From a bacterium (GTDB taxonomy: Bacteria; Bacillota_A; Clostridia; Lachnospirales; Lachnospiraceae), in NCBI GenBank assembly GCA_004562915.1, contig SFQZ01000088.1:1-10166 (forward strand): a stretch of 10,166 nt of DNA. Reading direction: 5' to 3'. This document shows, piece after piece, positions 5,581-10,166 of this stretch. Each line of letters starts with the position of its first letter. The first letter of the stretch is position 1. The position numbers were made by a program, and so were the translations under genes. The notes under the pieces were generated by a model. That model was not told where the DNA came from, made no database searches, and saw nothing but the letters and a program-made list of their open reading frames with translations.

Positions 5581-6558
5581 ATGGATTTTATCATATCCGG
5601 CTACGGAACCGGAAGCCAGCCAACCATCAAACACTATCAGGATCAGCAGGTCATATGGACCTCCTGTATTCCCAATCCATCTTTTCTTTGTGATACGGAA
5701 CATTTCCTGTTTGCCGTAGGAGAATTTGACGATCACTGCACAATAACTTCTTTTTCCAAAGATAAACCCGGATGTCCTGAAATTGACACCGTAACTTTGG
5801 AAGGTACCTGTCTGTGCCATCTGTCCGCCCACCCAACACAACATTTTCTTGCCGGTTCCTGTTGGGGAAACGGACTGTTTTTTACTATTTCATACAATGC
5901 CGATGGAACTTTTGGCGATATTTTATATAAAGAATACCAGTCAGACGGTACCGGCCGTACTTCCCGGGTTCACTGTGCCCTGATTCTGAATGACTGGATC
6001 TATTCTGTGAATATCGAACTGGACCTGATCATCTGCTATCACCTGGAAAATAGAATTCCTGTTCCCTATTCCCGGCTACTACTTCCTTCCGGTACCGGTC
6101 CCCGGCATATTTACGCCAACACCCGTGACCGACTGTTTTACTGCGTTACAGAATACTCCAGCCAGCTGCTGACCATAGATTACAGTTCCCCTGAGGAAAT
6201 GAAACTCTTATGTACTCAAACACTTCTGGATTCTTCCTTTACCGGAGAAAGCTACGGTTCCAGTCTGGCTGTTACATCCGATCTGAAACACCTTTATGCT
6301 GCCAACCGTGGAGAAAATACAATTGCTCATTTTCTTCTGGATACTAATGGTATGCCTGTATTTTCAGACCGGACATCCTGCCTCGGTGACTGGCCCCGCC
6401 ATATTGCACTGCTTGATCATGACCAGTGGCTTGCCATTGCCAATCAGAAAAGCGGAGAGGTTGTGTTCCTTTCTCGAGACTGTCATACTGGTATTCTTGG
6501 ACAGGAAGCATTTCTTACAATACCACTTGAAGGTGCAAGTTTTGTTGGGGAAGTATAA
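5581..6558 (+). CDS. Lactonase family protein (6-phosphogluconolactonase-like beta-propeller)
   Basis: A 325-residue protein of the seven-bladed beta-propeller lactonase family (Pgl/YbhE/YkgB type), probably a cytoplasmic hydrolase opening a sugar lactone. Diagnostic repeats are GTGPRHIYAN (171-180), the AANRGENTIAHF blade motif (240-251) and GDWPRHIALL followed by LAIANQKSGEV (269-293). Length is close to the family norm. AAGGAGG stands 8 nt before ATG 5581, which fixes the start; the frame is open further upstream but has no start with such a site. The gene is divergent from iolC across a signal-rich region and converges on the Rpn gene. The true substrate is unknown. Phosphogluconolactone is the family default, but the position beside iol genes allows a lactone from inositol or related sugar breakdown. 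The family is certain, the substrate is not. Confidence 0.88.
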   Translation: MDFIISGYGTGSQPTIKHYQDQQVIWTSCIPNPSFLCDTEHFLFAVGEFDDHCTITSFSKDKPGCPEIDTVTLEGTCLCHLSAHPTQHFLAGSCWGNGLFFTISYNADGTFGDILYKEYQSDGTGRTSRVHCALILNDWIYSVNIELDLIICYHLENRIPVPYSRLLLPSGTGPRHIYANTRDRLFYCVTEYSSQLLTIDYSSPEEMKLLCTQTLLDSSFTGESYGSSLAVTSDLKHLYAANRGENTIAHFLLDTNGMPVFSDRTSCLGDWPRHIALLDHDQWLAIANQKSGEVVFLSRDCHTGILGQEAFLTIPLEGASFVGEV

Positions 6559-6561
6559 AAA

Positions 6562-6581
6562 ACCGGACAGGAGTCTGTCCG
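6562..6581 (+). terminator. GACAG palindrome after the lactonase gene, possible terminator (copy c)
   Basis: CGGACAG-GAGT-CTGTCCG forms a perfect 7-bp stem (6564-6570 with 6575-6581) that begins 6 nt after the lactonase stop codon and is followed by TTCTCT. The T-run is poor, so termination is uncertain. Positions 6562-6580 match 7924-7942 at 18 of 19 bases in the same orientation, on the other side of the Rpn gene. Confidence 0.5.
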
Positions 6582-6613
6582 TTCTCTGCCGTAGTACGCT
6601 CCTATCTAGAAAA

Positions 6614-6659
6614 TTTTTGTATCACAGGAAAGTCATCTAACTTTCCTGTGATACAAAAA
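6614..6659. repeat. Perfect 20-bp-stem hairpin downstream of the intact Rpn gene (copy 2)
   Basis: Arms 6614-6633 and 6640-6659 are perfectly complementary around the 6-nt loop CATCTA. The stem has T residues at its 5' foot and A residues at its 3' foot in both readings, so it is not a normal intrinsic terminator in either direction. The core AGGAAAGT-N6-ACTTTCCT and the adjoining GTATCA/TGATAC are shared with 355-393, which sits after the other Rpn gene. It lies between convergent genes. Confidence 0.85.
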
Positions 6660-6680
6660 AGAGACAGACATAAATCTGTC
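6655..6680 (-). terminator. Intrinsic terminator of the intact Rpn gene (contains GACAG palindrome d)
   Basis: On the minus strand GACAGA-N6-TCTGTC (6680-6663) is followed by TC and six T residues (6660-6655). It begins 7 nt after the Rpn stop codon. The T-run overlaps the foot of the hairpin at 6614-6659, exactly as the terminator at 391-435 abuts the hairpin at 355-393. Confidence 0.7.
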
Positions 6681-6686
6681 CCCGTA

Positions 6687-7664
6687 CTATATTGCATAAG
6701 TTTTCAGCAACATATTCTGAAATTCTTTATCCTGCACAGCACGTTTCAAATCATCCAAACGATTTTCTGTTATCAGAAAAAATTTCAGTTTATTAATTCT
6801 CTCTTCTCCTTTTTCTATACCAATTCTTAATCCATCATTCCTGCTGTCCTCCAGCATGTCATCAATCGCTTTGCACATATTCACTTTCCATCCTTTCTCC
6901 TGACTTTTCTGTTCTTTTTGCAGTTCCCTTAACTGCCTGGTGTTACTCAGGGATGCCATCACCATAAATAGATCTTGTGGTACTTCTAACAGTTCATCAT
7001 GATTTTCGTTGAGAAACCCTTTCAGTTTTTCTTTGTTGTTCTTGCTCTCTAGGAATCCAAACAACAGCTTCAAATCACTATGGAATAACTCCAGATCCTC
7101 AATCTTCTGTACTTCTATCAGATGCATCCGATAATCCAGAAACAATTCTTTCCATTCTTCCGGTATATCCGTCCAGTCTAGCAGTTCATGGAGGGTGCTG
7201 GCTCCCTTCCATTCTCCATCCCCGAAAAAGATGACCACGACCGCCACGGGTTTCAGAAAATCTTGCACTGAAAAACGGCTCAGATATTCATCACCTTTCA
7301 GGTCTTTCTTCCTGTCATGCATCTTTTGTATCTCGTGTCTCTGTCTCACATACTCTCCCACCGTATACTCTAAAGACCGCAGCACCATTGACGGGTCCAG
7401 ATAATTCTGGTCTTCCAGACTGAAAATAAAATAATTTGCTCCATGGATGATCTTATGTAAAAGATCATGGTCCCTGAGAACTGTCATATCGTCCTTTGCA
7501 CTATCCGAGGAATGATTTTCCGCCACATACACCAACTGCGTGCCGGCTTCCTTCACATCCTCCGGAGCAATATACTGGATACCATGAAAAAAATACCCAT
7601 TCAAAAGATCTGCGATACGATACCTGTCATTCAAGTAATACTTTTCATTTACGTCCCGCTTCAA
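6687..7664 (-). CDS. Rpn-family recombination-promoting nuclease / putative transposase (PD-(D/E)XK)
   Basis: A 325-residue, apparently complete Rpn-family protein. Characteristic elements in order: YYLNDRYRIADLLNGYFFHG (residues 9-28), IAPEDVKEAGT, RD at 64-65, YFIFSLEDQ with Glu84-Asp85-Gln86, MVLRSLEY (93-100), and AVVVIFFGDGEWKGASTLHELLD (141-163). Rpn proteins are DNA nucleases that promote recombination and in E. coli act as phage-defence toxins held in check by a separately translated C-terminal domain. The start is TTG 7664, directly preceded by an in-frame stop and by GAGGG 4-5 nt upstream. The C-terminal tail (about 261-325) has DGLRIGIEKGEERI instead of long GISQ repeats. An internal GTG at 6884 (codon 261) has AAGGA 6 nt upstream and could start a 65-aa RpnS-like product. 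The gene has its own promoter and terminator and sits as an island between the lactonase and MFS genes. Confidence 0.85.
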   Translation of the reverse strand: MKRDVNEKYYLNDRYRIADLLNGYFFHGIQYIAPEDVKEAGTQLVYVAENHSSDSAKDDMTVLRDHDLLHKIIHGANYFIFSLEDQNYLDPSMVLRSLEYTVGEYVRQRHEIQKMHDRKKDLKGDEYLSRFSVQDFLKPVAVVVIFFGDGEWKGASTLHELLDWTDIPEEWKELFLDYRMHLIEVQKIEDLELFHSDLKLLFGFLESKNNKEKLKGFLNENHDELLEVPQDLFMVMASLSNTRQLRELQKEQKSQEKGWKVNMCKAIDDMLEDSRNDGLRIGIEKGEERINKLKFFLITENRLDDLKRAVQDKEFQNMLLKTYAI

Positions 7665-7717
7665 TTAACCCTCGCTTTCCTTGCAGACGCAAATTACCAT
7701 ATTGCATTCATAACCTT

Positions 7718-7746
7718 ATTATAACAATTTCAAATATAATCGTCAA
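7718..7746 (-). promoter_or_regulatory. Sigma-A type promoter of the intact Rpn gene
   Basis: On the minus strand TTGACG (7746-7741), a 17-nt spacer and perfect TATAAT (7723-7718). The TTG start codon lies 54 nt downstream of the -10 box. It has the same strength class and the same spacing as the promoter of the broken Rpn gene at 1004-1032. Confidence 0.85.
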
Positions 7747-7923
7747 GCGGAAATACTCATCAGAATATTTTGCGTCCGTAATATGATACTTGATAAATTC
7801 TGGAAATATGGCGAAATGCCGAAGATATGAATAGCTGCCAAATATTTGTGAACTTATGGTAACATGAAATATTCCTAAATGCAATCAAAAGTGTTCGACA
7901 AAAAAGGTTAGCCCAAACATAGG

Positions 7924-7952
7924 ACCGGACAGGGGTCTGTCCCCTGTCCGGT
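7924..7952. repeat. Strong GACAG palindrome overlapping the MFS stop codon (copy e)
   Basis: ACCGGACAGGGG (7924-7935) and CCCCTGTCCGGT (7941-7952) form a perfect 12-bp, GC-rich stem with a 5-nt loop. The last base of the stem is the last base of the MFS stop codon. A T6 run on the minus strand (7905-7900) lies 18 nt past the stem, too far for a classic terminator, though the stem may still end or protect the transcript. Confidence 0.75.
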
Positions 7953-9208
7953 TATGCCATTCTCTTTTTCCTTCTCTGGAAGTATCTCCACATTTTCACT
8001 CTGAATGGCAGTTCATGCCTTTTTGTATTTTCTTCTTTCAGAAATGCAACCACCAGCATTCCGGCAAATGCCATGAACACACAGATTGCAAGCATAATCT
8101 TAAGTCCAAATGTATCCTGCAGCCATCCGCCAAGAAGATTTCCTCCGCAGGTGGCTGCACCGGAAGTGATCATACTGAATACCGCCTGCCCTTTTACTCT
8201 CTTTTCCGGCGCAATCGTGCTGTTTACATAATACACTGCTGCCGGTGTAAACAATCCAAAGCACATTCCCTGCATCGCACATCCAAGAAATACCATCGGA
8301 AGATTCACCGAACATAAAAGCAGTAAAGGTTTTATCACAAAAAATAATGCACTGACTTTCAAAAGAGAAATACAGCTTCTTTTTCTCAGCATCCAGGCAA
8401 ATAAAAGCATCACAGGCATTTCACTGGCTGCCGAAACAAAGTTGGCAATTCCCAGAAGAGAATCTGTTCCTCCCAGATTTTTTACAATATTTACCATATA
8501 GGTACAGGCTGCGGCATTGCTCATATTGGTCAGGCAAAATCCGATCATCAAGGACAACAACGCTGGATTTTTCATCACAATCTGCAGCATCCCCTCTTCT
8601 GTATCCATACGGGGATCTTTTCTCACCGTTCTTCTTTCATTTCCCAGATCTTTCATCACAGAAACCGCCAGCATAAGAAGAACTGCAAATACTATATAAA
8701 TATATCCCAGAACACCCGGGAAAAATTTATCAATAATAAATCCTACCGCTGCCGCACAAAATGCATATGCTATGGATCCGATTCCGCGGGAAAGTCCAAA
8801 GTCCAGATAATATCCCCTGTTGATAAATTCCATACCCATCGCACTCAACAACGGAGGCATGCAGTAGTTTAGTGTATTCATAGCCATATATACTGCCATG
8901 ACCCCTACAATCGGAAGAGGCAGGAAAGTCAGTGCAGCATAAAGCCCCGTCATACAGAGAATCAAAAGCTGAATCATCTTCTTTACTGTCAAAAAGGGAA
9001 CCGTCTCTGTAATCTGTGCCACAAGCGGCTGAACAGCCATGGAAAGGCACGCAGCACCTCCTACAACAATCCCGATTAATGTATTAGACAATCCTTTGTA
9101 CTGAAGGAATACCGCTGCGTAACCACCCATCGCACAGCTTGTCATCCAATATAAAGCCTGAACGATAGAATACTGATGCTTCGTTGAAATACTGTTCAAC
9201 CGTCTCAT
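7952..9208 (-). CDS. MFS transporter (MFS_1_like / LacY-nucleoside symporter-like)
   Basis: A 418-residue integral membrane protein with about twelve hydrophobic segments arranged as two groups of six around a charged central loop (KDLGNERRTVRKDPRMDTEE, about 186-205). The N-terminus (YSIVQALYWMTSCAMGGYAA, then LQYKGLSNTLIGIVVG) is typical of the MFS_1_like group related to LacY and nucleoside:H+ symporters, which carry sugars, oligosaccharides or nucleosides with protons. The C-terminal tail is strongly basic (ending FQRRKKRMA), consistent with a cytoplasmic end. The start ATG 9208 follows TGGAG. It lies 156 nt downstream of the IolH-like gene on the same strand and has its own candidate promoter. 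Its place near iol genes suggests a cyclitol or glycoside substrate; this is inference. Its stop codon is embedded in a strong hairpin. Confidence 0.88.
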   Translation of the reverse strand: MRRLNSISTKHQYSIVQALYWMTSCAMGGYAAVFLQYKGLSNTLIGIVVGGAACLSMAVQPLVAQITETVPFLTVKKMIQLLILCMTGLYAALTFLPLPIVGVMAVYMAMNTLNYCMPPLLSAMGMEFINRGYYLDFGLSRGIGSIAYAFCAAAVGFIIDKFFPGVLGYIYIVFAVLLMLAVSVMKDLGNERRTVRKDPRMDTEEGMLQIVMKNPALLSLMIGFCLTNMSNAAACTYMVNIVKNLGGTDSLLGIANFVSAASEMPVMLLFAWMLRKRSCISLLKVSALFFVIKPLLLLCSVNLPMVFLGCAMQGMCFGLFTPAAVYYVNSTIAPEKRVKGQAVFSMITSGAATCGGNLLGGWLQDTFGLKIMLAICVFMAFAGMLVVAFLKEENTKRHELPFRVKMWRYFQRRKKRMA

Positions 9209-9283
9209 TTCTCCACTCCCATTCTTCTCCCGGATGTCTCAGAAAACCTACGGAGAATATCACATTTTTTCTTTCTGATGCGA

Positions 9284-9312
9284 ATTATATGATATTTTTT
9301 TAAGATTTTCTA
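9284..9312 (-). promoter_or_regulatory. Candidate promoter of the MFS gene
   Basis: On the minus strand TAGAAA (9312-9307), a 17-nt spacer and perfect TATAAT (9289-9284) lie about 75 nt before the MFS start. The -35 box matches 4 of 6 consensus bases. No terminator hairpin is seen after the upstream gene, so read-through from it is also possible. Confidence 0.45.
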
Positions 9313-9364
9313 CTGTCATTTTCTGCAAAATATAGGGTGAATACCGACTTTCTAAATTATAACT

Positions 9365-10166
9365 TTACAGCAATTCCCTCTCAATTCTCTCTCTTGCTTC
9401 CGGTGCCTGTTTGTTCATTTTCTCCGGGAATCCAAACATGGATACGCAGGCGATATTGTCTCCGCCCACTTTTGGTGCATTGGGTTTCAGCTGTTTATTG
9501 GCAAAATCCATCTCCCGCAGTGTCTCAAAAATGCCATCAAAGTCCACATCGCCTTCACCCATTGCCAGATGCTGGTGGATGGTCACATCGGATTTTCCTC
9601 TTGCATTCAGCCACGGCGGATTTGCGATATAACGGCAGTCCAGTGTCTGGTTAAAGGTATCCGCAAATAATACATGAGTCAGTTCATCCCCTGCATACTT
9701 CAGCATAGAACGGACATCTCCCTTACCTTCATCATAGAAGAATCCATGGGGTGAGGAGTACACGTATCCCAGGTTCGGAGAACGGAAGGATTTCACCATA
9801 TCACAGGTCTCATTATTCAGTTCACAGAAATCATACGGGTGAGACTGGATTTCCACACGCAGTCCTTCTTTTTCAATGATCGGAAGCAGTTCTTCCATGG
9901 AACGGAACCACATACCGTTGCAGATTTCCGCCTGATTGGGATCACCGGACAACTCTGTGTTGATAACCGGAACTCCCATATTCACAGCGATCTGAATCAT
10001 TTTCTTCCAGTTTTCCACTGCCATCTTTCTCTGTTCTTCCGTGGGACCGGACCAGCGGTACACTACAATAAAGGAAGAGATCTCTACTCCTGTCTCCCGC
10101 AGTGCCTTTCTGTATTCCGCTTCACATTCTTTAGAGAAAAGCGGGTGTTTATAAAACGGATTAATT
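9365..10166 (-). CDS. IolH-like sugar phosphate isomerase/epimerase (TIM barrel), 5' end outside the window
   Basis: The frame is open from the right edge (first full codon at 10165) to the stop at 9365, giving 266 visible residues beginning INPFYKHPLF; no start is reached, so an internal GTG at 10063 is not the true start. It is a xylose-isomerase-like TIM-barrel protein of the IolE/IolH/IolI type. Recognisable elements are the VVYRWSGPTEEQR stretch, NTELSGDP with probable metal ligand Glu71 of the visible part, RVEIQSHPYDF (Glu105, His109), YSSPHGF (His140), THVLFADTF (His164, Asp169) and IHQHLAMGEGDVDFDGIF (193-212). The HQHL...GEGDVDF pattern and the CVSMFGFPE near the C-terminus fit the IolH-like subgroup found in inositol clusters. 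The exact reaction is not established from sequence. It is followed on the same strand by the MFS gene after 156 nt. Confidence 0.82.
   Translation of the reverse strand, partial: INPFYKHPLFSKECEAEYRKALRETGVEISSFIVVYRWSGPTEEQRKMAVENWKKMIQIAVNMGVPVINTELSGDPNQAEICNGMWFRSMEELLPIIEKEGLRVEIQSHPYDFCELNNETCDMVKSFRSPNLGYVYSSPHGFFYDEGKGDVRSMLKYAGDELTHVLFADTFNQTLDCRYIANPPWLNARGKSDVTIHQHLAMGEGDVDFDGIFETLREMDFANKQLKPNAPKVGGDNIACVSMFGFPEKMNKQAPEARERIERELL

Noticed and set aside
7783..7830. Plus-strand 15-codon ORF (MILDKFWKYGEMPKI) between the Rpn and MFS genes
   Set aside because: No ribosome binding site, no promoter, and no sign of a longer frame. It may be a chance ORF or a small gene remnant, which cannot be supported.
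1361..7952. Repeated GACAG palindromes as a possible CRISPR array
   Set aside because: Copies are kilobases apart, degenerate and lie at gene ends, with no regular spacers and no cas genes.
9365..10063. A 232-aa gene starting at GTG 10063
   Set aside because: The frame continues upstream to the window edge with clearly homologous TIM-barrel sequence, so this GTG is an internal valine.

Overview
The window looks like part of a gut Lachnospiraceae-type Clostridia (Bacillota) chromosome. It has low-to-moderate G+C, strong AGGAGG-type ribosome binding sites, textbook TTGACA/TATAAT-like promoters, Rpn-family nuclease genes with a glycine-rich four-residue repeat, and a clostridial-type myo-inositol catabolic cluster. 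No rRNA, tRNA, CRISPR array or transposase gene is visible. The species call is inference from protein character only.

Layout, left to right. Positions 1-305 hold the first 17 codons of a gene leaving the window and a small unknown gene (68 aa), both on the minus strand. Positions 355-1032 hold a broken Rpn-family gene with its promoter and terminator. Only the Rpn C-terminal domain survives, and it carries its own very good internal ribosome binding site and start. Positions 1388-5267 are the catabolic operon iolC-iolD-iolB, read on the minus strand from a promoter near 5336-5365. Divergent from it, on the plus strand, is a seven-bladed-propeller lactonase (5581-6558). Converging on the lactonase is a complete Rpn-family nuclease (6687-7664, minus). 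Next on the minus strand come an MFS transporter (7952-9208) and the 3' part of an IolH-like sugar phosphate isomerase/epimerase (9365-10166, open at the right edge).

How the genes fit together. IolD hydrolyses the ring of trihydroxycyclohexane-dione to 5-deoxy-glucuronate, IolB isomerises that to 2-deoxy-5-keto-gluconate, and IolC phosphorylates the product. The IolH-like protein, the MFS transporter and the lactonase are plausible accessory parts for uptake and processing of inositols or related cyclitols or lactones. iolG, iolE, iolJ, iolA and a regulator are not in this window.

The most interesting material lies between the metabolic genes. (1) Two Rpn loci, one intact and one reduced to the C-terminal domain, both show signs of an internally initiated small C-terminal protein. 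In E. coli such RpnS products act as antitoxins of the Rpn anti-phage nucleases. (2) Both Rpn loci end in the same order of elements: stop codon, intrinsic terminator, then a related long hairpin containing AGGAAAGT-N6-ACTTTCCT. (3) A family of short GGACAG/CTGTCC palindromes sits against stop codons throughout the window, and two near-identical 19-bp copies bracket the intact Rpn gene.
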